Assembly (NCBI RefSeq): GCF_018449725.1
Contig: NZ_JAAVVC010000017.1
Span: 92,988 to 156,987, forward strand
Direction: 5' to 3'
DNA: 64,000 nt
Origin: Pseudomonas sp. dw_612
Lineage (GTDB): Bacteria; Pseudomonadota; Gammaproteobacteria; Pseudomonadales; Pseudomonadaceae
Part shown: in pieces, positions 26,180-33,762 of the stretch
How the letters are laid out: each line of letters starts with the position of its first letter
How positions within the stretch are numbered: the stretch's first letter is position 1
The notes under the pieces: generated by a model
What the model was told of the DNA's origin: nothing
The model's database searches: none
What the model saw: only the letters and a program-made list of their open reading frames with translations
Made by a program: the position numbers and the translations under genes

Positions 26180-26923
26180 TCAGTCGCGCAAGAGCCCCGG
26201 CCAGGTTTTCTCGCTGACTTTATACGGACCATACTCGACTCGATCTTCCATGATGTTGTAAGTGATGTACTCGTTATTGGTCAGGAAGATGTAGTAGTAA
26301 CTGTCGACAAATGCCCGGTCGTTTTGTACGGCAGTAATGATCCGGTCCTTGTACGGTTCCAGGCCGGGCCAGGTCGTGTTGTTGATGGGGACCACTTTCA
26401 ATGTCGGATGCCCCTCGTAGTAAGCATCAAAGTTGAAAGGGGATATGTTCAAGTCAAGAATCAGGGATTGACCATTTTTCATGAGAAAACGGAACTGTGC
26501 CATGCTGTCGGCGGAGTCCGTCCACCATGTGCCTGCGATGATGTCATCGAAATAGTAGCCAAGGAGGCTCCACATCGAATTATCAACTGTTTCGATGCTG
26601 ACAACCTTGTCATTGTCCTGGTCGTACTTGCAAACCATCGGTATTTGGCGATCGACATAAAAGAGCCAGAGGTAGTCCTGATCGAAGTTGAAGGTGTTAG
26701 CCCTTACGTGGATATCCGTGGTAGTGAAGCCGAATCTCAGGTTTTTGGCATGGACATGAAAATCATGCCAGTTACTGTGGCTGATCGGAGCAGGGTATCC
26801 GTCGGGTACCCGGTTGTCGCCGATATCGAATCGGCTGTAAGTATTACTGTCTTTGAAAAAGAAGAAGATTTTATCTTTGCCCGCGCGCCAATCGACGGCA
26901 ACAAAGTTTTTTAATTCACGCAT
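26180..26923 (-). CDS. Hemopexin-repeat protein, second of tandem pair
   Basis: Protein of 247 residues that looks like one four-bladed hemopexin-type propeller. Blade-like units run about 5-55, 60-120, 125-185 and 188-245. The diagnostic pattern is KIFFFFKDSNTYSRFD followed by RVPDGYPAPIS, with WPGL closing blades 3 and 4. It begins MRELKNFVAVDWRAGKD, almost the same as the first gene of the pair, which supports the ATG at 26923; the frame also has a TTG at 26980, but that adds 19 unrelated residues. There is no signal peptide or membrane segment. Base composition is visibly more AT-rich than the surrounding genes. Function is unknown; bacterial relatives include the photopexins of Photorhabdus, proposed to bind heme or iron compounds. 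Confidence 0.72.
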   Translation of the reverse strand: MRELKNFVAVDWRAGKDKIFFFFKDSNTYSRFDIGDNRVPDGYPAPISHSNWHDFHVHAKNLRFGFTTTDIHVRANTFNFDQDYLWLFYVDRQIPMVCKYDQDNDKVVSIETVDNSMWSLLGYYFDDIIAGTWWTDSADSMAQFRFLMKNGQSLILDLNISPFNFDAYYEGHPTLKVVPINNTTWPGLEPYKDRIITAVQNDRAFVDSYYYIFLTNNEYITYNIMEDRVEYGPYKVSEKTWPGLLRD

Positions 26924-26976
26924 GAACCGATTTCTTTCAGTTTGATTGTGGGGTTTAAGGCTTGAAGTGGTGATGT

Positions 26977-27750
26977 TCAATCATTATCAATTTCCCAGCC
27001 GCTTTCATCGTCTTCAAAAAGCAGGCCCGGCCAAGTGGTTTCATTGATTTGATACGGGCCGTATTCGACTTTGTTCTTTTGGATGTTGTAAGTGATGTAT
27101 TCGTTATTCGTCAGGAAAATATAGTAATAGCTGTCGGCCAGTGTCCTGTCGTTTTGTGCAGCGGTAATGACCCGGTCCTTGTAGGGCGCCAGACCAGGCC
27201 ATGTTTCTTCAGTGATGGGTTGAAGCAGTATTTCATGGGCCCAGTCGTCAATCGAACGAGGACCGTGCGGTAGATTCCAGTTTAGGAATAGCGAGTTTCC
27301 GTCTTTCATGAGGAATCTGAACGATAGCTTGCGGGGGGCAGGGCTGTGCCACCATGTGCCAGCGGTGATATCGTCAAAATAATCAAGAAGCGGTTTCCAT
27401 ATCGTATCGGCAACACGAGAGATCCCTATCACTTTGTCGTCGTCTTGATAGTATTTGCAGACCATTGGCGTGCGGCTGTCATCGTAATAAAACAACCATA
27501 GAAAATCCTGATCGTAGTTGAGCATATCCTCTTCTTGGAAATGGGTAGTAGTGAAGCCGAATCTGATGTTTTTGGCATGTATGTGAAAATCGTGCCAATC
27601 ACCGAAGCTGACGTCTGCGGGGTAGCCGTCCGGAACCCGGTTGTCGCCAATGTCGAATCGGCTGTAAGTATTATGGTCTTTGAAAAAGAAGTAGATTTTA
27701 TCTTTGCCTGCGCGCCAGTCGACAGCGACAAAGTTTTTAAGTGTTGGCAT
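26977..27750 (-). CDS. Hemopexin-repeat protein, first of tandem pair
   Basis: Protein of 257 residues and a paralogue of the next gene, with four hemopexin-like units: KIYFFFKDHNTYSRFD with GYPADVS in blade 1, WLFYYDD in blade 2, and WPGL ending blades 3 and 4. The C-terminal unit (DSYYYIFLTNNEYITYN) is identical in the two proteins over that stretch. AAAGGA lies 9 bases before the ATG. There is an acidic tail (EDDESGWEIDND). No export signal is visible, so it is either cytoplasmic or leaves by a route not seen here. It lies 53 bases upstream of the second copy, so the two form an operon. Low GC and position inside an otherwise conserved dsb locus point to horizontal acquisition and then duplication. 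Confidence 0.72.
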   Translation of the reverse strand: MPTLKNFVAVDWRAGKDKIYFFFKDHNTYSRFDIGDNRVPDGYPADVSFGDWHDFHIHAKNIRFGFTTTHFQEEDMLNYDQDFLWLFYYDDSRTPMVCKYYQDDDKVIGISRVADTIWKPLLDYFDDITAGTWWHSPAPRKLSFRFLMKDGNSLFLNWNLPHGPRSIDDWAHEILLQPITEETWPGLAPYKDRVITAAQNDRTLADSYYYIFLTNNEYITYNIQKNKVEYGPYQINETTWPGLLFEDDESGWEIDND

Positions 27751-28040
27751 CGAGTGAATCCTTTCGTTAGTGGTGTGGCATTAACTTTGCGAGTGGTGAA
27801 TTTATACGATGTTTATTGTTTTAGTGGTAATGGGAATATGTTTCTTTTTTTAAACCCGATGAGTCGACGTGATTAGCGTAAAGTTGCCCAGCGGTAACCG
27901 TTTAAATCGAGACTGACGCGACGGTTTTTTCGCGTGATCGGTACGGCTCGACCAGCGAGCTTCTCGTCCGTCAGCGGGGTTGCCATAATTGCCCCTTAAT
28001 ACTCACCTGCTTGACTCACGTTTTTGCTCATGGAGCTCCC
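27751..28040. other. Divergent promoter region between the hemopexin genes and dsbR
   Basis: This 290-base stretch has no open gene. The left half is AT-rich with long T-runs (near 27840-27850) and should hold the promoter of the hemopexin pair. The right half contains a small inverted repeat ACGCGA/TCGCGT (near 27915-27935) and the leader of dsbR. I see no copy of the GATTAACCG direct repeat found before dsbD2. Confidence 0.5.
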
Positions 28041-28721
28041 ATGCACGTACTGGTTTGCGAAGACGACGAGTTGATCGCCAGCGGCATCGTCGCCGGCCTG
28101 ACCGCCCAAGGCCTGACCGTGGAGCATGTGGCCACGGCGTCCGCCGCCCGGGCGATGCTCAAGGTCGCCGAGTTCGACGTCATGGTGCTCGACCTCGGGT
28201 TGCCGGACGAAGACGGCCTCAAGCTGCTGCAGCAGTTGCGCCACAACGGTCTGGAGATTCCGGTGCTGATCCTCACGGCCCGGGATTCGGTCACGGACCG
28301 GGTCGATGGCTTGCAGGCCGGTGCCGACGATTACCTGCTAAAACCCTTCGACCTGCGTGAACTCGCGGCGCGCCTGCACACCTTGCTGCGCCGAGTAGCG
28401 GGGCGCAGCGTCAACCTGATCGAGCACGGCGCCCTGACGTATGACCCAAGCAGCCGCGAAACCTTGCTCGCCGGCCAACCGGTGGACTTGTCGCGCCGCG
28501 AGCAGTCGCTGTTGCAGGCCTTGCTGCACAACCGTGGCCGGGTGTTGTCCACCGAGCAATTGAAGGACAGCGTCTACGGTTTCAACGACGAACTGGAAAG
28601 CAACGCGCTCAACGTTCATATCCATCACCTGCGGCGTAAACTCGGCAATGGCATCGTCGAAACGGTGCGTGGCCTGGGCTATCGCCTCGGGCCGGCGGAT
28701 GGCGGAGATCAATCGAAGTGA
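28041..28721 (+). CDS. dsbR: OmpR/PhoB-family response regulator (DsbR-like)
   Basis: Response regulator of 226 residues. The receiver domain has the acidic pair in CEDDE, the phosphorylation site Asp 51 (MVLDLGLPDEDG) and the conserved Lys in LLKPFDLREL. The C-terminal winged helix has the typical SRREQSLLQALLHNRGRVLS and VHIHHLRRKLG segments. The ATG at 28041 is chosen because it gives the standard start MHVLVCEDD; the frame extends 10 codons upstream. It overlaps the kinase gene at TGATG. The neighbouring dsbD2-tlpA-dsbG genes match the P. aeruginosa locus in which DsbRS senses copper and activates disulfide-handling genes; transfer of that role is inference. PmrA/QseB-like regulators are the alternative. 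Confidence 0.85.
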   Translation: MHVLVCEDDELIASGIVAGLTAQGLTVEHVATASAARAMLKVAEFDVMVLDLGLPDEDGLKLLQQLRHNGLEIPVLILTARDSVTDRVDGLQAGADDYLLKPFDLRELAARLHTLLRRVAGRSVNLIEHGALTYDPSSRETLLAGQPVDLSRREQSLLQALLHNRGRVLSTEQLKDSVYGFNDELESNALNVHIHHLRRKLGNGIVETVRGLGYRLGPADGGDQSK

Positions 28722-30043
28722 TGAGCCTGCGTTTGCGCCTGAGCCTGACCCTCGGCGCCGCTTTTGCGCTGATCTGGGCCCTGGCGGCGGCCTGGATGCT
28801 CAGCGACCTGCGTAACCAGATGATGTTTTCCCTCGACCAGCGGCTGGTGGCTTCGGCGCGTATGGTCGCCGGCCTGATGGAGCAATTGCCGGCGTTGCCG
28901 ACCAAGGGCGAGGGCACGCATTTCAGCGCGGAGCAATTGAATGTCCCCGGTGGCATGGCGTGTCAGGTCAGTTCGTTGCGCGGTGAAATCCTGGCGCGCA
29001 GTCACACCGACCCGCAGCAAACCCTCGAAGCCGAGAAAATGGGCTTCCATGACCAAATGATCGATGGCGCGCCGTGGCGCAGTTTCACCTTGGCGCGCGG
29101 CGATCTGCGGATCACTACCGCCGACCGGCAGACCGAACGCGAAGCCCTGAACATGTCGATCCTGCTGGCCGCCTCCGTGCCGGTGGGCGTGGCGCTGCTC
29201 GGGTGTCTGTGCCTGCTCTGGCTCGGGATCGGCCAGGGTCTGGCGCCGCTCAATCGCATGCGCGATGCCCTGATGCGCCGCAGCGCCGACTCGCTCGAAC
29301 CGTTGCAGATTCAGCCGCTGCCCAGCGAGTTGCAACCGTTGCTCGATACCCAGAATCAACTGTTCCAGCGCATCGGCCGGACCATCGAACGCGAACGCCG
29401 CCTCACCGGTGACGCCGCCCACGAATTGCGCAGCCCGCTGACCGCGATCAAGACCCACCTGCAAGTGGCACGCATGACCGATGGCGCGGCTCGGGATCAA
29501 TCCCTGGCCCGGGCCGAAGAGGGCGCCGACCGTCTGCACCGCACCCTTGAACAATTGCTGCTGCTGGCGCGGGTCGAGGGCAGCTTGTCGTTCGATGACG
29601 GCGTGCAATGCAGCGCCGAACAAGTGGCGAAACTGGCGATTCAGGATGCCGCCAGCGGTGATCGCCAACGCATCAAGTATCAACCTCCGACGAAATGTTC
29701 GGCCGCCCCGGTGCAAATGCCTGCGGTGCTGTCGATTGCCGCGTTGCGCAACCTGCTGGACAACGCCCTGCGCCACACCCCGAGTGACGGGGCTGTGGAG
29801 TTGAGCCTGGAAACCACCGGCAACCGCGTGCGCTTCGTGGTCCGCGACCATGGGCCGGGGATTGCCGCCGATGACCTGCAACACCTGACCCAACGTTTCT
29901 GGCGCAACGGCCAGAGCACCGGTTGCGGGTTGGGGCTGGCGATTGTCCAGGCGATCGTTCAGCGGTGTGCGTGTACGTTGCATTTCGACAGTCGGCCGGA
30001 TGGGTTGCGGGTCGAATTGACGATGCCGCTGCAAACCATCTAA
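28721..30043 (+). CDS. dsbS: Sensor histidine kinase (DsbS-like)
   Basis: Membrane sensor kinase of 440 residues. Two transmembrane segments (about 8-28 and 147-168) enclose a periplasmic domain of roughly 115 residues. HAMP follows, then the H-box DAAHELRSPLTAIKTH with His 234 and the ATPase domain with DHGPGIAADD and GCGLGLAIV. The ATG at 28721 overlaps the regulator stop; a GTG one codon earlier is possible. The periplasmic domain has a single Cys at residue 81; from memory, copper sensing by the P. aeruginosa homologue was assigned to a periplasmic cysteine. The pair most likely controls dsbD2-tlpA-dsbG and perhaps the hemopexin genes between. Confidence 0.85.
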   Translation: MSLRLRLSLTLGAAFALIWALAAAWMLSDLRNQMMFSLDQRLVASARMVAGLMEQLPALPTKGEGTHFSAEQLNVPGGMACQVSSLRGEILARSHTDPQQTLEAEKMGFHDQMIDGAPWRSFTLARGDLRITTADRQTEREALNMSILLAASVPVGVALLGCLCLLWLGIGQGLAPLNRMRDALMRRSADSLEPLQIQPLPSELQPLLDTQNQLFQRIGRTIERERRLTGDAAHELRSPLTAIKTHLQVARMTDGAARDQSLARAEEGADRLHRTLEQLLLLARVEGSLSFDDGVQCSAEQVAKLAIQDAASGDRQRIKYQPPTKCSAAPVQMPAVLSIAALRNLLDNALRHTPSDGAVELSLETTGNRVRFVVRDHGPGIAADDLQHLTQRFWRNGQSTGCGLGLAIVQAIVQRCACTLHFDSRPDGLRVELTMPLQTI

Positions 30044-30061
30044 CCAACCCCACATTCCTCC

Positions 30062-30152
30062 TGTAGGAGCTGTCGAGTGAAACGAGGCTGCGATCTTTTG
30101 ATCTTGCTCTCAAAAACAAGATCAAAAGATCGCAGCCTTCGGCAGCTCCTAC
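30062..30152. repeat. REP pair (REPIN), AGGCTGCGATCTTTTGATC family
   Basis: An inverted repeat after dsbS: the left arm is tgtaggagctgtcgagtg..., the right arm ends ccttcggcagctccta. The two arms come from two subtypes (GTGAAACGAGGCTGCG versus GCCGAAGGCTGCG), so they match only in the central and outer parts. Confidence 0.8.
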
Positions 30153-30261
30153 GGGGATCTCGGTTGCACATCAAATGTAACTTCTCTCCATTAGCCATCC
30201 AGGCGCCGGCAGGGCTATCTTCCCCCGCAGCTTTGACTCAATGGATTGAGGTAGCAGCGCC

Positions 30262-30747
30262 ATGGATGCACCCCTGCACATCTGCAAGGCAACTCCGGCC
30301 GACGCCGGCATTATCAGCCGGATCGTCGAGCGTTCGATTCGGGTCGGTTGCGTGCTCGACCATCGCAACGACGCGAAAATCGTCGCCGCCTGGACCCACA
30401 ACAAAACCACCGAACACATCCACGCCTGGCTGGCCGACCAACGGTTGTACCTGAACATTGCCTTGCTTCAGGACAAACCGATCGGTGTCGCCATGGCCGC
30501 GAGCAGCGGCAAGATCGCCTTCTGCTACGTGCAGCCGGAATGGTTTCGCCGTGGCGCCGGGCAGGCCTTGATTCACGACCTGGAAGCCTGGTTGTGCGAT
30601 CAGGATTTGCACCAGGTTCGACTCAACAGCACCCGCACCAGCGAAGCCTTTTATCGGCACCTGGGTTATCGCGCCTGCGCTGAAACCTTCAGTGTGGCGG
30701 GGTTGCACGCCATTCCCATGCATAAGGCACTGACGCCACCTTCATAG
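30262..30747 (+). CDS. GNAT-family N-acetyltransferase
   Basis: Protein of 161 residues with the GNAT fold: the acetyl-CoA loop is seen as WFRRGAGQALIHDLEAWL and the C-terminal strand-helix as NSTRTSEAFYRHLGYR. The N-terminus (HICKATPADAGIISRIVE) is the usual first strand and helix. The substrate is unknown. It sits just before the pvdH promoter but reads from its own start; no PvdS box is seen before it, so no link to pyoverdine is claimed. Confidence 0.8.
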   Translation: MDAPLHICKATPADAGIISRIVERSIRVGCVLDHRNDAKIVAAWTHNKTTEHIHAWLADQRLYLNIALLQDKPIGVAMAASSGKIAFCYVQPEWFRRGAGQALIHDLEAWLCDQDLHQVRLNSTRTSEAFYRHLGYRACAETFSVAGLHAIPMHKALTPPS

Positions 30748-30764
30748 AAAGCTGATCGCGGGTC

Positions 30765-30788
30765 TAAATCCTCAAGCCTCTGATGCGT
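30765..30788 (+). promoter_or_regulatory. PvdS box of pvdH
   Basis: TAAAT at 30765-30769, 16 bases, CGT at 30786-30788. It is 103 bases before the pvdH start codon. Confidence 0.88.
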
Positions 30789-30890
30789 TTCCAGAACAGG
30801 AAAACCTGCAAGTGCGCCCCGTGACCGGAACGCGCACCTGCCCGGTGTGCAGTTTTGGTCACTATCCACAGCGTATTGAGGGGTCGAGAG

Positions 30891-32303
30891 ATGTCAGTCG
30901 CTACCAGCCTTATCGAAGATCAGCCGGCCCGGGTTGCCCCGGCGCCTGCCGAGACGCTTTACCAGTTCAACGAATCGCCGCTGCTGGCCCGTCAGAACCA
31001 GCAGGAATCGAATGCCCGCAGCTACCCGCGACGCATTCCCCTGGCACTCAAGCGCGCCAAGGGCATTTATGTCGAAGACGTCGAGGGCCGTCGTTTCATC
31101 GATTGCCTGGCCGGCGCCGGGACGCTGGCGCTGGGGCATAACCACGCGGTGGTGATCGAAGCGATCCAGCAAGTGCTGACCGATGAACTGCCGCTGCACA
31201 CCCTCGACCTGACGACGCCGGTCAAGGATCAGTTCGTCCAGGACTTGTTCGGTTTGTTGCCCCCGGCATTGGCGGCTGAAGCCAAGATTCAGTTCTGCGG
31301 CCCTACTGGCACCGACGCTGTCGAAGCCGCGCTGAAACTGGTGCGCACCGCCACCGGGCGCAGCACCGTGTTGTCGTTCCAGGGCGGTTACCACGGCATG
31401 AGCCAGGGCGCATTGAGTCTGATGGGCAGCCTGGGGCCGAAAAAGCCTTTGGGCGCCTTGCTCAGCAGCGGCGTGCAGTTCATGCCGTACCCTTACGATT
31501 ACCGCTGCCCGTTCGGCCTCGGTGGCGCGCAAGGGGTGCAGGTCAATCTCAACTACCTGGAAAACCTGCTCAATGATCCGGAGGCTGGCGTGCAATTGCC
31601 GGCGGCGGTAATCGTTGAAGTGGTGCAGGGCGAGGGCGGGGTGATTCCGGCGGATCTCGACTGGTTGCGCGGCTTGCGACGCATCACCGAGCAGGCTGGC
31701 GTGGCGCTGATCGTCGATGAAATTCAGAGCGGTTTTGCCCGCACCGGCAAGATGTTTGCCTTCGAACACGCCGGGATCATTCCGGACGTGGTGGTGCTGT
31801 CCAAGGCCATCGGCGGCAGTCTGCCGTTGGCGGTGGTGGTTTATCGCGACTGGCTCGACACCTGGCTGCCGGGTGCGCATGCCGGGACGTTCCGTGGCAA
31901 TCAGATGGCCATGGCCGCCGGTTCGGCGGTGATGCGTTACCTGAAAGACAACAACGTCTGCGAACACGCCGCCGCCATGGGCGAACGCCTGAGTGAACAC
32001 CTGCGCATCCTGCAACGGGACTTCCCGCAGTTGGGTGATATTCGCGGTCGCGGCCTGATGCTCGGCGTCGAACTGGTCGACCCGAGCGGCACGCCGGACG
32101 TGCAGGGCCATCCGCCGGCATTCGGTCGCCTGGCGCCGCTGGTGCAGCGCGAATGCCTCAAGCGCGGCTTGATCCTCGAACTCGGCGGTCGACATGGCGC
32201 AGTGGTGCGCTTCCTGCCGCCGCTGGTGATCACCGCCACGGAAATCGACCGGGTCGCGGAGATTTTTGGTCGGGCGTTGGCGGCGGCCACGGCCAGCCTC
32301 TAA
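30891..32303 (+). CDS. pvdH: Diaminobutyrate aminotransferase PvdH
   Basis: Class III PLP aminotransferase of 470 residues that makes L-2,4-diaminobutyrate from aspartate semialdehyde and glutamate, the building block used by the last module of PvdL. The signature VALIVDEIQSGF is at 271-282, and the PLP lysine is K305 (VVLSKAIGGSLP). The phosphate-binding GPTGTDAVEAA is at about 138-148. The ATG at 30891 is chosen because it starts the conserved MSVATSLIE region; 12 further codons upstream are open but begin in the leader. It has a perfect PvdS box and is followed by the MbtH-like gene after 82 bases, the same pairing as in P. aeruginosa. Confidence 0.94.
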   Translation: MSVATSLIEDQPARVAPAPAETLYQFNESPLLARQNQQESNARSYPRRIPLALKRAKGIYVEDVEGRRFIDCLAGAGTLALGHNHAVVIEAIQQVLTDELPLHTLDLTTPVKDQFVQDLFGLLPPALAAEAKIQFCGPTGTDAVEAALKLVRTATGRSTVLSFQGGYHGMSQGALSLMGSLGPKKPLGALLSSGVQFMPYPYDYRCPFGLGGAQGVQVNLNYLENLLNDPEAGVQLPAAVIVEVVQGEGGVIPADLDWLRGLRRITEQAGVALIVDEIQSGFARTGKMFAFEHAGIIPDVVVLSKAIGGSLPLAVVVYRDWLDTWLPGAHAGTFRGNQMAMAAGSAVMRYLKDNNVCEHAAAMGERLSEHLRILQRDFPQLGDIRGRGLMLGVELVDPSGTPDVQGHPPAFGRLAPLVQRECLKRGLILELGGRHGAVVRFLPPLVITATEIDRVAEIFGRALAAATASL

Positions 32304-32324
32304 ATTTTCCGGCGCCTCGAACGT
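32301..32324 (+). promoter_or_regulatory. PvdS box of the mbtH-like gene, overlapping the pvdH stop
   Basis: TAAAT at 32301-32305, 16 bases, CGT at 32322-32324. The TAA of the box is the stop codon of pvdH. This gives the small mbtH-like gene a promoter of its own, 62 bases before its start. Confidence 0.75.
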
Positions 32325-32338
32325 TCCTTCTACATACC

Positions 32339-32359
32339 GGCTGCACGCGCCGTGCAGCC
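32339..32359 (+). other. Perfect hairpin in the mbtH leader
   Basis: GGCTGCACG-CGC-CGTGCAGCC, a 9-base perfect stem with a 3-base loop, lies 27 bases before the mbtH start and downstream of its PvdS box. It has no T-run, so it is a leader structure or a protein site rather than a simple terminator. Confidence 0.5.
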
Positions 32360-32385
32360 CACCCCTACAGCGATGGAGAGACAGC

Positions 32386-32613
32386 ATGACGTCAGTATTC
32401 GACCGCGAGGACATCCTCTTTCAGGTCGTGGTCAACCACGAAGAGCAATACTCGATCTGGCCCGACTACAAAGCCGTGCCACAAGGCTGGCGCACCGTGG
32501 GCAAAAGTGGCCTGAAGAAAGAATGCCTGGCCTACATCGAAGAAACCTGGACTGATATGCGTCCGCTGAGCTTGCGCCAGAAGATGGAAGAGCAGGCGGC
32601 AGTGGCTCACTGA
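32386..32613 (+). CDS. mbtH: MbtH-like NRPS activator
   Basis: MbtH-family protein of 75 residues. The family pattern is complete: NHEEQYSIWPDY, the VPQGWRTVG loop and the segment EETWTDMRPLSL with its conserved tryptophans. Such proteins bind and stabilise NRPS adenylation domains, here presumably those of PvdL and other pyoverdine synthetases. GGAGAG lies 8 bases before the ATG. It has its own PvdS box and a strong terminator right after it. Confidence 0.95.
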   Translation: MTSVFDREDILFQVVVNHEEQYSIWPDYKAVPQGWRTVGKSGLKKECLAYIEETWTDMRPLSLRQKMEEQAAVAH

Positions 32614-32629
32614 AGTCACTGCGCATAAA

Positions 32630-32667
32630 AAAACCGCTGATCCGGGTAACGGACAGCGGTTTTTTTT
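32630..32667. terminator. Rho-independent terminator after mbtH
   Basis: ACCGCTG and CAGCGGT form a stem around a 14-base loop, with A-runs before and eight T after. It can act in both directions and separates mbtH from the convergent fpv operon. Confidence 0.9.
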
Positions 32668-32697
32668 GCCTGGAATTTTTGTCGTTTGTCCGGCCGT

Positions 32698-32774
32698 CTT
32701 CGCGAGCAAGCCCGCTCCCACATTGGATCGGTGGCGCAACGCAAATCCCCTGTGGGAGCGGGCTTGCTCGCGAA
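32698..32774. repeat. REP pair (REPIN), GCCCGCTCCCACA family, GGATC..GTGGCG loop
   Basis: Arms cttcgcgagcaagcccgct and complement with a 27-base loop. The loop resembles those of the elements at 45021 and 48648. Confidence 0.88.
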
Positions 32775-32790
32775 GAACGATGACGCGGTC

Positions 32791-33762
32791 TTAAGCCCCA
32801 CTCAACCCCTTGATCAGCAAATCCACATTCCCCTCCAACTCAGCCACCGGATCTGCCCCGTCGGTACTCAACACCACCAACCGACTCCCGGCCTCGCTGA
32901 TCACCGCTTTCAGCGCCTCCGACGGCTGGCGATGGTGCAACACCACGGCCACGTCGTTGTCCTTGAGCGTCGCGCCCAATTGCTTGAGCGCTTCGGGGGT
33001 CCACTCGGCATCCGGCCGGGCATCGAGGCCGACCAGTTCCAGGTTGAGCCCGCCTACCAGGTAGCCGAAGTGATCGCTCAGGCTCATCACCGTGAGGTTG
33101 TCGGCACTGGCCAGTCGCGCTTCGCTGTCGGCGCTGAGTTTGAGCAAACGCTGTTTGAGTACGGCCAGGTTGGCTTCGATCTTCGGCTTGGCCTCGGGGG
33201 CCAGGCGCACCAGGTCCGCCGCTATCACATCCGCCATGCGTCCCATGTTGTTGCTGGAAAACCACGGCTGACTGTTCAAGCCATCGACCTTGTTGCCCGG
33301 CTGCACGGCGATGCCGGCGAGCGCGCCGTCCACCGGGCGGGCGGCGTCGATTTCGATGATGCGGATATTGCTGCGACGGGCATTCGGGTACAGCGGATCG
33401 TCCGGCCACAACGAGCGCAGGCCGATCACCGCATCGGCGTCGGCCGCCAGTTTGCTCAGCTCCGCCGCGCCACGCCCGATGAAATAAGCGGTCTGCCGGG
33501 TGCCGGGCAGGTTGGCCGGTGCCGCGCGCTCGATGGCGACATCGGTGCCGTCCAGCAGCACGGTGCCCAGGCCATAGGTGATCGGCAGCGACGCCAAGAC
33601 CCGCGTTTTGTGCGCTGACGACGAGGCGAAGAGGGCGGTATTACCGACCCCATGATTGGCCACCAGACGCATCGGTTCAAAGCTGTCGCCAGCCAACGCA
33701 TTGAAGGAGGCTGTCCCGCACAGGGCCACGGCCAGGCTCAATTGACGCAGAGTAAAAGACAT
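32791..33762 (-). CDS. fpvF: Periplasmic metal/siderophore-binding protein FpvF-like
   Basis: Cluster A-I metal-binding protein homologue of 323 residues with a signal peptide ending near NALA (residue 24). It lacks the clear His pattern of zinc binders and is divergent from FpvC in the same operon. In P. aeruginosa FpvF and FpvC are two periplasmic proteins that work with the FpvDE transporter in recovering iron from ferri-pyoverdine. It is the last gene of the leftward operon and begins one base after the fpvE stop. The assignment rests on operon order (fpvGHJKCDEF) more than on any single motif. Confidence 0.82.
   Translation of the reverse strand: MSFTLRQLSLAVALCGTASFNALAGDSFEPMRLVANHGVGNTALFASSSAHKTRVLASLPITYGLGTVLLDGTDVAIERAAPANLPGTRQTAYFIGRGAAELSKLAADADAVIGLRSLWPDDPLYPNARRSNIRIIEIDAARPVDGALAGIAVQPGNKVDGLNSQPWFSSNNMGRMADVIAADLVRLAPEAKPKIEANLAVLKQRLLKLSADSEARLASADNLTVMSLSDHFGYLVGGLNLELVGLDARPDAEWTPEALKQLGATLKDNDVAVVLHHRQPSEALKAVISEAGSRLVVLSTDGADPVAELEGNVDLLIKGLSGA

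Noticed and set aside
26924..26980. Upstream TTG start (26980) for the second hemopexin gene
   Set aside because: It would overlap the previous stop and add 19 residues unlike the paralogue; the ATG at 26923 reproduces the paralogue's N-terminus.
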